Source: Motacilla alba alba (taxonomy: Eukaryota; Chordata; Aves; Passeriformes; Motacillidae). Taken from it: a stretch of 64,000 nucleotides of DNA. Shown piece after piece: positions 27,060 to 38,148 of the stretch (position 1 is its first letter; every line of letters begins with the position of its first letter). Under the pieces are notes generated by a model that ran no database searches, was not told the DNA's origin, and was given only the letters and a program-made list of their open reading frames with translations. The stretch lies in NCBI RefSeq assembly GCF_015832195.1, contig NC_052016.1, forward strand, positions 80,128,547 to 80,192,546, given 5' to 3'. Made by a program: the position numbers and the translations under genes.

Positions 27060-27200
27060 TGCTTTGCTTATTAAAAAGTTTTTCAACCCACCAGTTTTCT
27101 CACTTTTGCCCTTCTGATTTTCTTCTCAGTTCCACTAGTGGGATGCTGTGTACATCTATTAAACCTGTTCTGGTTTAAAACACTACACCACATTCTGTCA
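27060..27200 (+). mobile_element. Avian ERV LTR 3' end fragment C (plus strand)
   Basis: The sequence 'caacccaccagttttctcacttttgcccttctgattttcttctcagttcc' followed by 'ctggtttaaaacactacacca' matches the extreme 3' end (U5) of an avian ERV LTR. It includes a degenerate form of the terminal 'ggtttaaaccacaaca' end. Only the last approximately 140 bp are recognisable. It may belong to a related but distinct LTR from copy B just upstream. Confidence 0.65.
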
Positions 27201-28267
27201 GATAAGTCCCGACTTCAGCCCTTTTAACAAAAACCTAGTATGTAGAGACTAACATTGACATAGAGTCCAAAACAAGAGAAATATGTGGTTGTGTTACTTT
27301 AAAAGAAGCTTAGACATCTCTAGAAGATTAAGTCATTCCTTCCTGTAGGACAAAAGCTGATTTGAAATCTGCTGACTTGCTGCAGCACGAGGTTGCAATT
27401 CAGTATGCCAACTCTTTCTTATGAATTATTGGCTCCATGCTCTATCTCCCTGTTCAGTGGACAACTCAAAGCAATACCATATATTCAGATGCATGTTCTT
27501 GCTCACAAGAAAAAAAAAAAACAACAAAAAACACAAAAAGTAATTTATCTGTCTTTATCGTCAATTTATAAAGTCAATCAAGAAATCCTATTCTTTGTAC
27601 TTTTTAAAAAGAACTTATACTAATTTATGAAAAAGGCAAAAAGATTTTGTACAGTTTAATATGACAGAAAGAGAGAAAGAGCATAAGAAATTTAAGAAAA
27701 AAGAGAAAATGACAAAATGACAGTCAGACAAAAACAGGAAGGGATTTTTGATAACCCATGGGGACATTAAAGGAAAAAAGTATTTGAAGTCTATTTAGGA
27801 TGTAATTCTATAGTAGAATTAGAAACCAAAATCTTTGAGTCCTAATGGAACTTCCATTGCATTTTAAGTGTGTCTCTGGCTACCTCAAAGTCACAATGCA
27901 CATATTCAGCAGGAACAGAGCTCATGGCACAATATGGTATGAATTCAATTTACGTAGATCATGTCTTGTGGTCTTTTTCATTACTCAAGTACTCTCAGGA
28001 TGCTTTTGCTGCTATCCATATTCACCCATGCTAATAAAACTCCCCGTGGTTGTATTTTTGTTACAAAGCATGGTAATTTTCTAAGTGAAAAAAAGGATCT
28101 TATTAAGCTATATATTGCTGTTAGTAATGTGACTTTTACTGCAGGTGTCAGAATGACTCAGGTAACTATTCAATGAATCAGGCCCCAAAGGAAAATGCAA
28201 AGTATCACTGAATTACTGCTGTCAAAACTAACAGAGGCTTTATATTATAGTGACAGTATGCGCCATT
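27201..28267. other. AT-rich non-coding sequence, no gene seen
   Basis: No recognisable repeat or exon. There are A-rich steps at about 27510-27540 and a purine-rich stretch at 27660-27740. Confidence 0.65.
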
Positions 28268-28400
28268 AAAAAAAAAAAAAAAGGGAAAGAAAAAACAAAG
28301 AAATTGTATCAGACAGAGAAAAGAAAAAAAAGCAAATCGACTGCAAACAACCAACAAGAACAAAAAAACCCCCCAAAACCCCCAAAATAACCAAAGCAAA
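28268..28400. repeat. A-rich low-complexity tract with C runs
   Basis: A purine-rich, A-dominated stretch that ends with CCCCCC, AAAA, CCCCC, AAAA. On the reverse strand this reads as G runs spaced by T4, but only two long G runs are present, so a stable intramolecular quadruplex is not well supported. Confidence 0.6.
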
Positions 28401-30800
28401 ACCACAGTTCCTACACAAATATTTTCTCTGCTTTCTTGTAAATCTTCCAGTCTTCCTTTTTTTTCCCACTTGAATCTCAAACATTGTATTATATCTGATT
28501 GTATTCATTTTTTTTCCTGGTTTTGAGTTATTTCTTCATTCATTAGAAAATTCTTTGGAGAGTGACTACTTCATTCTCTTTCAAAAATATGTATTTTTCA
28601 AAGGTGGTAAAACATTACAGGTGACATTTTCACAGTCACAACCAGCCTTGCTATAATTGTACTTACACTGAGGTTTATTGGACACATATTGACAAGCACT
28701 GGCAGCTGTTAAAGAGCTTTTTCTATTATATGGTAAGTTAATTGTAGTTCTCAACTGAAAGTTTAGTTGGTTCACACTGGATCACACAAAGGACTACAAA
28801 AGTAATAAAAAATTAAGTTGCCTTCTGTCACAAAATCCTGACATATAAAAAAGGATATAAATAATAAATAACTTTATCTTTTAATACTATAAACCAGTGA
28901 AACCACTACAGATGGAGATGCCTGTAAGCAGAATTCTCTGTCCTTCTTTGATCTCTGTTGTAAACGGAAATTGATGGTAGCATTCTAATCTTTGACCCCT
29001 CTTTTAAATGCATGTGGATGTTATCATGTGTGTTAAGCAGGTGTTGCTTGTAGAAAGCTTTTGCATTTTATGTCCTGCTTGATAATTGCTTAAGAAAATA
29101 TGGTGCTGGAGCTGTAGGTCACATCTTATTTGGCCAGCAATCTTGTATTCTGTGTGTCCTGAGGTGAACTTTGAAATGGAGTGAGGGGTACCTTCCCAAG
29201 TGACCTCCAGAGACCCCCAAAGAGGCCCATGCAGGCTCAGGTATTGCATAAGGTTGCCAAAACGGAGTGATTATGCCATAGATAGGCAATAGCTATGTAC
29301 TAGATAGGCAGGTTTATGCAAACCTTACTATGTGCTTTCTTCTGCTTTCTCCTCGGTATGCTTGATTTGCAGAAAATTTCCACCCTGTGCAGATTAATCC
29401 GTGTCTCATTTTTTAACCTGAATCATTATCTGTATTTAGAGAATTACCAAAATTCAGCAACAACAGGAAAGCTCAATTGCAAGTTAAGATGTAGGGTTGA
29501 ATACATCCATATTTTGTCCTAGTATAAATGAAGAAAAAAACCACATTTAAGAGTCTTTTGAAAAAATATGGACTTCACTTTTATAACTTCACAGTTTAAA
29601 AACAAAAAAGAAGTTTTCAGATTCTAAAACTTATTAAGAGAAATTCAAGTTATGGGATTGGGGATATGGTGACATTTTTAATATGAAAGATCTGAAAGGA
29701 AATGAAAATTTCAACAGCTCTTCTCAAGTGATATGTATTTTGTACGAATATTGTAACTCTCAACTGAATTAGACTATGGAGAATTTAACACAATAACCTG
29801 GCAACACTAAGCACTATAGTTTAATTTTGTGTATATATGTGTTTGCTCCTAGTTTGCTTTTTTCCTGTTCAAGAATTCCCATGTGCCCTAAGGCAATGGC
29901 AACACATGCAAGATGTATCCCTGCTTTCATTCTATAAAAATACTGCTCTGCTGAAAAAAAAAAAAAATCCTCACATTATTTTAGACACATTGCACAGAAA
30001 AACAACATAAACACATATAGTTTGTTTGGGGGGTTTTTGTTTATACAAAGTTATGAAACTGCAACCTCTGCTAGGTGGCTGTGCCCTTAGACATAGGTGG
30101 AAAGGTGTTTATTTAAAATTTATTTAAAAGGTGTTTATTTAAAGGCTTTTAAGACATTCTTTGGATGAGTAGCTCAGCCTCAGAAAACTTGCTTGTTAAA
30201 GCTTAGGTTAGAAAAGATCTATTATGCTTATAGAATCTTAGTTATTCAAAGAGAATTCACCACACTAAGCAGACTAAGGATTTGTGGGCAGAAGCAAAAC
30301 AAGCGGCTGCCTCAGAGAAAGGTTCACTCTTGTTAGAAAACACCAAATGAAAAAGGAAAATAATGAAACAGAAGATGGTAATTTGTTAGAAAAGCCATGC
30401 ACAAGCTATGACCTCCTTAATTCTGTAAGAATTCAGAGGACCCAGAAGAACAATTACAGCTATAGTAGCGCAAAACAGCAGATGTAGGCTCTTCACAGTT
30501 CTTAGCCCACTGGAGTTCTTTTATTAACTTAGGAATAAAAGGGCTAATGGCTTTTCAGGACTTTATGAATGCGTCCAGTCTTGAGTTTATTTCAGTTTAG
30601 TTTTAGCTGCAACACCACATTGCCCAGCAATCTGATGACTGCCCTCTAACTTGCTTGTAGCTTCAGCTTAGCTTTATGCAACTGTACCAAGGAATTGTAC
30701 CACATATGGTAGGGGTTTAGTAAAACTTAATGGTCATTGAAGGTAAAATTCTGCATCAGGAAAAAAGAGTGGTGTTAGCAAGAGACTGCTTGGAAACATG
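28401..30800. other. AT-rich non-coding sequence, no gene seen
   Basis: No gene found. The section 29040-29270 is less AT-rich and could be an old repeat that I cannot name. A poly(A) of 15 bases lies near 29953. A 17-bp direct repeat is listed separately. Confidence 0.65.
30101..30143. repeat. 17-bp perfect direct repeat, 26-bp period
   Basis: AAAGGTGTTTATTTAAA occurs at 30101-30117 and 30127-30143, separated by nine AT-rich bases. A small local duplication. Confidence 0.85.
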
Positions 30801-31047
30801 AAAAGAGAAAAGAGAAAAGAGAAAATGAAAGGAAAGGAAAGGAAAGGAAAGGAAAGGAAAGGAAAGGAAAGGAAAGGAAAGGAAAGGAAAGGAAAGGAAA
30901 GGAAAGGAAAGGAAAGGAAAGGAAAGGAAAGGAAAGGAAAGGAAAGGAAAGGAAAGGAAAGGAAAAAAAGAAAAAAGAAAAGAAAAGAAAAGAAAAGAAA
31001 AGAAAAGAAAAGAAAAGAAAAGAAAAGAAAAGAAAAGAAAAGAAAAG

Positions 31048-31078
<31 letters not shown>

Positions 31079-31133
31079 GAAAGGAAAAGAAAAAAAGGAA
31101 AAGAAAAGAAAAGGAAAAGAAAAAAAGAAAGAA
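30801..31133. repeat. Compound pentanucleotide array (GGAAA)27 then (GAAAA)~19
   Basis: A pure purine tract of about 330 bases on the plus strand. It starts with three AAAAGAG-type units, then holds 27 perfect copies of GGAAA (30831-30965). It switches after a short A-rich junction to about 19 copies of GAAAA (30977-31070) and ends in a degenerate mixture of AAAAG, AAGG and AAAAAAGG units. Only one pyrimidine interruption (T at 30826) is present in the first 330 bases. It gives rise to long open frames on both strands (poly-Lys/Glu/Arg/Gly and poly-Phe/Leu/Ser), which are artefacts. The mirror symmetry of the units would permit triplex (H-DNA) formation. Confidence 0.97.
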
Positions 31134-34100
31134 CTTTCACTACTACTGACACCATGCTACCCTTGACAAAGGGCTCTGGGTACTGGCACCTCATAAAAGA
31201 ATTTCATGGTAGGAAAAATGGCCTTTGATCTTTGACTGTAGGTGCTTAGAAGGTGAGTGTTGCAATGGAGAAGAGGGAAAATTTTTAAATGTTTTAGTTG
31301 CTCACTCTGGGTGATCTGAACAGGCTCTGTTCCAGAGCTTCAGTGCTGAGCTGTGCCCAAGAAGCATCTATTTTTCCACAGCGATTAAAATGAGAGCATA
31401 TGCTCTTAACTTAAAAGGAAAGCAACATGCCTAGGGATATTTATGCTAAAATTTCCGCTGATTTTCTATTCTGCTGGCAGTAATGTTATGAGACTTGTTA
31501 GGCTAACAAAAGAGAAAGGGAAATCCATGGGAAAAAAAAGTCTAAATCTGTTTAAGGAAAAAGTTGCTTAGAGAAAAGGGATAAAATAACTTAATAGCAA
31601 AGTATGGTAACATTTCTGAATTGCTTGAAAGAATAAGAATTTGCAGAGGTGTTATGGATCAAAGCTTAGGAACAAAAGAGCATGTAGAAATAATGGTGAG
31701 AATTTATAAAAACAATTCAATTTAAAGAAGCAAACCAACCAGTTAATTCAATGTAAGAATGGGTGCTGATATAGCCAGGTCTAATATATCATAAACAGCT
31801 ACAAGAAGATACATAATTTTCCACAGATGTTAAAAATCCTGTGATACTCATAAATTTTAATTACTGAGTCAATAATTAGTGATTAATTAGGAACTCCATT
31901 ATTTGATATACTAAAGGAAACTGAAGAAGCAAACCCATATCTCACATCAGGTAGTAAGCAGTTTGTGCATATATTTTGTAAAAATAAAAAAGGAAAACAT
32001 GTCACCTGTCACCAGTAGGTGTAGAATAGTAGATTTTTTAGAATTAGCACTTGACATTTTGAGGACAGCAGTCACGTTTTCAGAGATATAAAAAATAATT
32101 TAAATGCATCAAATTTCAATGCATATTTCTGTGAGCTACTCAAAACAAGGATCTATGACGTAAAATCATAATTTATTCAACTTCAGTCATGCAGGTATCC
32201 GTGAATATGAACTTCTTAATCTTGTATCCACTGCCAATTATGTCACCACTGTGATCCAGTAAAATATGAAACTATTGGTGTTGTTTAGTGAGCACAATAT
32301 TGCATTATAATGATAAAAGCTATCATTCACAGATATTGCTGTTTCCTTTTGAAGGCTTGAAATAATAAAAATCACAGTAACTTTAAGCAAAAAGTGTGTT
32401 TACTGGCACATTTCTGCGTATGATGCAGTTTTCCATCAGATGTTTCTCCACTCATTGTTCAATACTAAGACTTAAAAGTGTTCTCAGTGAAACAACCAAT
32501 GTTCTTTTCTGCATTTGAGATACTTTAGTCAGTAAGAATTGGTTTTACCAGACACAGAAGAAAAGGGCAGTTGTTGGATTCTGTCCAAAATCTTCCTTCA
32601 TTCACTTGGAAATATCTCAACGTTTTTAAAGTGAGTTTTTTGTTTTTTTTTCCAGGAGCACTGCATGCCTAAACGAAAGACTGTAGGGTTGTGAAGAAGT
32701 GAAATCAATGGAAAAGTTTATGCAGCTTTCACTAGGGGCAGATTTTAGCCAGACATGGAGGAGATATAAGAAATTTTGTTCCTTTTCTACATTCAAACAG
32801 AAAAAGGGCTTTTTTTTAGCCTTGATTTCTTAAATTCTGGTAAATTTAAAGTTGTGGACAGAGATGTGACATCAATAAGATGTGTATAATCAGAACAGAA
32901 TAGGAAATGACATTTCAACAGATTGAAGAAGTCTTTGGTTTTAAATGAAGGCAGTCATTGTATCTACATATTATATATTTAAGCAGTCTATTATATCTAC
33001 TAGGTACACTTTGTATTCTAGAAATAAAGAGAGGAGAAAAAAAAAGTATGATTTCTTTTAAATTGACAGACAGAAGTATACAATATGGATTTTTAACTCT
33101 ACAGAAAGTGTAAACAGAGTAAGCAGGAAGATATCCTGATGTAATTCTTTAGTTACCTCAAGAAGAATTATTCTCTTGTAAGAAATACCCGGAATAAATT
33201 TATCTAAATACATGTTAGAGATTTCAAGGGTTTCATCTTTTCATTATGCTAATACTCATCTGAAAAAAAAAAAATCACTTTCTATTTTCCCTGTTATTAA
33301 TTATAGGAAGATATTAATGTATTTTTGAGGTGCTGTTAGGGAAGCACTGAAGCTGTCTGTACACTGGTATAATTTATGGGAAATAAAAACTACATAATTA
33401 ACTGTGGCCAAGTATAGTTTTTTACTTTTAAAATTATACTTTTATTCATGCCAGATGATGCAATGCATGCTGCAGGATGTATTGATGGAAATGCATTTTT
33501 CAATATTCAGGCATTTCTAAGGGATTTGCTTCTGATAATTGCAAACTATACTCTGAATGTCATCTTAACTTAGAGATTCAACTGCTAAATAAGCATAACT
33601 TTTTTTTGTGGTTAGCCTCAGACTTCAAAGGTAGGTGAGCAGATGTTGAACTTAAAGTACTCTTGTAGATTTACCAAGGTTAATGAATTATAGGGTAATT
33701 TAGCACATACTGCATTCTCTCTAAATAACAATGCTGAATCTTATAATTTTCTGTTTCTCCTTGATTTGACTTATTTTTACATAATCTAAAATATTCCTGA
33801 TAGAGTCAAGAATTGTATTTAAATAAGGACATGTCTTTAAAGATACATTTAATTGTCTGCAGTGGTAAATGTATGTTTTGCTACATCTTGAATGAGACCA
33901 TCAGACAGTATCTGAGCTACAAATTTTGTGAAAATAATTAGTAATATTTTGCTTAGTCTAAGGGGAACAGAGAGTAATCATGTTGCAACTTTCATAAATC
34001 AATAATTATATGTTATGAGTAATAATGTTTGGTTGAAAGCCAGGTTGTGTGGCTCCATAAAAGAGCAATTTTTCAGTTAGCAGAGAGGTGTATAGAATAA

Positions 34101-34744
34101 AACCAGTATTTCAGCATCACTGGAATACAATATTTTGCTGTGTCTGTTATAGATTAAAGTTTTATTAGGGTAAAAAATATATGGTCCTAGGAAATTTATA
34201 AAATGAGCCTATGTTTTAATATAAATGCATAATAACAAAAATGTAAATTTTCTTAAATTAACTTTTACTGAAAAGAAAGAAATCCTTTTTCTTTCTGTAT
34301 GAAACTATAAAGTGAAAGAATCTAAATCCCTGATAAAAATGCTTTACACTGGTTTTCAATGAGAAAGACAGCTATTGTGAGAGTTTGCTTGTAATTTAAG
34401 TATGTGTGCATTTGAAAAAAATAATGTCAATTTTGTTTTCCTGTGAAAAGTAAAAAAAAGGGTCACAACTCACAGATTATAACAACACAGTGTAAAGTGC
34501 AGGTATTAACAACACCAAATGAATCAATTACAAAATTACCTGCTATTCTCATAGATGGTTTCTAGACAGAGCAGTGTCAAAATACATATTTTGGCAATAT
34601 TTAAAGAAGCAGATAAGTAATATAAAAGATTTCTAGAGAACAGATATCTTTCTACATTTAGCAGAGAGAAGCACCTGTTTCTAGAAAAAAAAAATATTGT
34701 GATGGAGAAAGGTATGGAAGTGGTGGCTATAGACATACAGAGAT
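31134..34744. other. AT-rich non-coding sequence, no gene seen
   Basis: No exon, RNA gene or recognisable interspersed repeat. Short A tracts occur near 33033 and 33260. Confidence 0.7.
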
Positions 34745-35046
34745 GTTTTTCATTTCTGACCCTGATGCACTCAGAGAGCTGGGCCTACCTGTGCTACCAC
34801 ACTACATGGAGGTGGGACCCAGATGACCTGGGGACCCTGCAATGTGGGACACAAAACACTCCCACCACCTATGGGGATCCAAGCATTTAGGTCCCAAGTC
34901 CATTCTGTTTTTCCCATTGTGATAATCACTAAGTGATCTCCTGGTCTGTACCATGAGCTTTTTCAAACTACTTGCCCAACTCTTCCAGCTGGGGTGGGAG
35001 AGTGAGTGAGCAGTTAGGCGGTCTGAAGTTCGAGGTCAACCACCAC
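34745..35046 (+). mobile_element. Avian ERV LTR remnant D with intact 3' end (plus strand)
   Basis: The right part contains, in order, a degenerate 'gataatcactaagtgatctcctgg' block, 'gtaccatgagctttttcaa', 'aactcttccagctggggtgggagagtgagtgagcagttaggcgg' and the terminal 'gaggtcaaccacca'. This is the U5 order of the avian LTR family seen at 24150 and 26180, here reaching the LTR terminus that the other copies lack. The left part (34745-34900) is GC-richer and probably R/U3 but diverged. The sequence after 35046 does not show a clear tRNA primer-binding site, so it reads as a solo LTR remnant. Confidence 0.7.
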
Positions 35047-35720
35047 AGTTCTCTGTGGCTGGCCACCTCTTGCCTCAGCTCACAAAATTGAAAGGCAAAT
35101 GCAGGAGATTGCTGGTGCTTACCTTCCTGATGTATTTAAGGGCAAGAGCCTTAGAAACTCTGTTTTGCTAGACTGATCACTGCTAACTCTTAGAGAACAA
35201 GGAATAGTAAAAATATCTTTTGAAAGAGCATACTTTTTAAATAAAGTCTTCTAATGGAAGAGCAGAATGTACTCCAACCATACTAAAATTGCATATAAGT
35301 AAAAAGAAATTTTAAAAATGCCTTTAAAATGCACAGATACTAAAGGGAGTATCAAATTGCTTGTCCAATTACATTTAGTTGAATGTGAACATTGGACTCC
35401 TACAAATAAATTTTATTCATGTCAAGAGTCTTTCATTCCCAAGTAAATTAATTATTCACCATGGAAGCGTGAATTAAGTATTTACAACTGAAGCTCTTAA
35501 ATATTTTGAATTCATTTTACATTTTGCTTCTTTCCTTGTTTTGTGTAAAATTAGTTAGTGGTTGTGGGTTTTTCTAACTTTTGTGAAAGTATCTTTGTAT
35601 ATTTATATGCTCTTCAAAATATTGGAAGAAAGTCAGATTTTTAAATAGACTTGCACTGAAAATAAACCAAGATAAAATCTTGTCAGGATTCTGAGCCTAC
35701 CCCCATCTTGTCCAAATTTT
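35047..35720. other. Unique sequence, no gene seen
   Basis: About 120 bp directly after the LTR end are moderately GC-rich and could be ERV internal sequence, but no motif supports that. The rest is ordinary AT-rich sequence. Confidence 0.55.
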
Positions 35721-36050
35721 TTGGCTTTTATGAAAAGACTTAGAAGATGCTTGAAGAATGGCTTCTCCTTTTCTGGAGAAGTGCTTCTAAGCCAGATACC
35801 TCACCCTGGATGTCCACCTCAGCTGCAGTGTTACAGCAATGCTTATGAGCAATCATGGACCCTGTGGGTCTGGATATGCACCCTGGCAGTGACCTCAGGG
35901 CCGATGTCCCAACCCATCCTTGGCCTGTCCCCTGGCACGGGCCTTGGCCACACAGCACCAAAACTGTGGCCACATGGGGAGACCTCCAGCCCCAGGGAGT
36001 CACTGATCCGTTCAGAGCCCAGACTGAAATTTACTTTCCATCAGAAAAAA
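35721..36050. other. Unclassified GC-rich island with open frames
   Basis: A segment much richer in G and C than anything around it, especially 35850-36010. One plus-strand frame runs 119 codons (35721-36080), a second plus frame runs 99 codons and a reverse frame runs 87 codons. The multi-frame openness is what GC-rich sequence gives by chance, and I recognise no domain. Pro/Ser/Trp/Gly-rich translations look like repeat-derived sequence. The likeliest explanation is an unrecognised LTR or other repeat; a single exon or a retrocopy fragment cannot be excluded. Confidence 0.5.
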
Positions 36051-36294
36051 AGAATCTGCATTGTGCGAAGAAGAGGCTAATCAAAGAACTATTAACTGAT
36101 GAGCTTACTATATTGTTATGTGGTAGAAGGAGCATGAACTGTGAAGCTTTCTAAGATTTAATTATTTGATTTCATGTTAAATGTTCTGTTGACATTTAAA
36201 TTTTTACCATCATTTACACCTTTTGAAATTTGTAAATTATCTCTTTATTCTTCCTCACCTCAGAAATAAACTCTGGTTTTTTATGTTCTTTTTT

Positions 36295-36311
36295 TGTGTG
36301 TGTGTGTGTGT
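36295..36311. repeat. (TG)8 dinucleotide microsatellite
   Basis: Eight TG units directly after a T run. A short, perfect microsatellite. Confidence 0.85.
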
Positions 36312-37882
36312 TGGTCTTTTGCTGTTTTTTTAATTTATTTTATTCCATTTTAGCTTTTGTCTTTAGTTGTTCGGTAGTTTTAAAACCCAGATCAGAATAT
36401 TGTGTCAAATATAAGGCAAGAGGCAATGCTACACTTCTATATCTACTCATTCAAGAGCATTCCACTGTGAGTCAGAATCAGCAATCATTCTGATAATAGC
36501 ATGTCTAGACTCAAGAAAAACTCAAATGTGACAGTGAGATACCCACAGGAAAAGTAATCTTGCAGTCCTCAGCTTCTCACCTAAGCTTCCCTCCTTTTTC
36601 CTGTAAAACTACTCTGACATGAATCCCAGGATGAATGTCTAGATAAAAGTACATGCTCTCTTGAAAAGGTGAGCAAATAGAAAGGCAAGAAGTGATTCAG
36701 TAGTTCTTCTTCACACCAGTACCATGATCTCTATCATGAAATTGCTTTAAAGCAAAATTCACAGCTTGATTTTCTTATTGCTCACTTTTGAGTAGGAGCA
36801 TGCAGTCATAAGCAACACTCACTCTTGAAATATTCATCCCAGTTTTCTCTTAATGATAAACACAAAAATAAATTTAATCAAGGAGCCTGACACAACAGAA
36901 TGTTAACCAGATTTTTATACTAGAGAGTTAAGGGGAAGGCTAACAATTAATTTAATAACTAAAGAGTTATAGGGATTTTCAGTTCACAAATAATCTATGT
37001 AATCTTTAACCAATTAAACTTATAAAACAGGAAATGACAGTAAAAGAAGGAGTGTGTGGTCATCCTTAAAATAAATGCAGTAATAGAATCACCTCCATAA
37101 ATACCGGTACGAGGATTATCCAAGGTAGATCTTACAAATTTGAAAAACTCCATATGTGCTTTCAATTCAAATAAATTTCAGATTATCTATTAATGTGTAA
37201 ACATAATTTGTTAAAGATTTAATGTGCATATTGTAAATGCCCATAGACATACATTTTTTAAAGAAGCCAAAGAGCCATAATACTGCATCCAAAACATTTA
37301 ACAAAAGAAGAAGACAAGTAGTCCTATCAGGAGAATGCACTCAGAATTTTTTCAGAAAGAATTTCAATATACAGTTAAGAATTTGCTGCATCCAGCAATC
37401 TAGAATAAGTTACTATCAGAGTGTAGTAGATCTTTATTATATATAACATAATAATTAATATATTACATTCATATAAACCAAATCTATACACTAAAAAATA
37501 TTGACATCCTCTAATATGAATGTATTATGATTTGCTTAAATATTGTATGGAATAAGGATCTCTTTAAGCTTTTGTGTAAATGACACTTTACTAAACTGAG
37601 ATCTACCACATAACTTTGCATGCTGTTTATTTTAATAAGAACTATAAAAGAGCAAAATGAAAATTTCTAAATTAAATCTACCTAATGTTGCAGAAAATCC
37701 AGAGCTTTTATTTTCTGTTTCTGACTATTTGATTTTATCACATTAATATTGAACTGCTGCATCTGTTTCCATATAAGTAATGTAAGTATGTAGATCCTCG
37801 TGTGTGCTTATATCCATTATATGGCATATTACTAATATGTTTACTGAAATATTTCAGTATTTAGAAGAGCTCCTGATAAAGA

Positions 37883-37930
37883 CTAGGAGTTTTCTAGCAT
37901 CACTCACGCTAGGAGTTTTCTAGCATCACT
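37883..37930. repeat. 22-bp perfect tandem duplication, 26-bp period
   Basis: A 22-base unit (from CTAGGAG to GCATCACT) is present at 37883-37904 and again, without mismatch, at 37909-37930, with four bases between. It contains the short inverted pair CTAG...CTAG. The perfect identity suggests a recent event. Confidence 0.9.
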
Positions 37931-38115
37931 GGGAAAAAAAGTTCCCAATCACAGAATTTTATTTTATGGCCTGAAAGGATTTTATAACTGCCCTGGAAAT
38001 ATTAACATAGCTTTTTTCTCTGGCCAAGCTGGGTTTTAAATGCCTTTAAAGTAAGTTTTCTGCTCGAGAAACTTGAAGAAGAAGGTTTGGGTGTCCAGAT
38101 AGTACAGTAACTGGT

Positions 38116-38148
38116 AGTAGCAGGTGTCTGCACAGACAGACACCTACT
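38116..38148. repeat. Imperfect hairpin with 9-bp perfect stem
   Basis: AGGTGTCTG at 38122-38130 is complementary to CAGACACCT at 38137-38145 around a 6-base loop. The stem can be lengthened by four or five pairs if a 2-base bulge is allowed. It is too short for a typical microRNA precursor as seen. Confidence 0.6.

Noticed and set aside
28360..28400. G-quadruplex on the reverse strand
   Set aside because: Only two long G runs are present with a third weak one; four runs are needed for a standard intramolecular quadruplex.
30775..31194. 139- and 122-codon open frames on both strands
   Set aside because: They translate the GGAAA/GAAAA microsatellite into poly-Phe/Ser/Leu and poly-Lys/Glu/Gly. 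They are open because the unit contains no stop, not because of coding selection.
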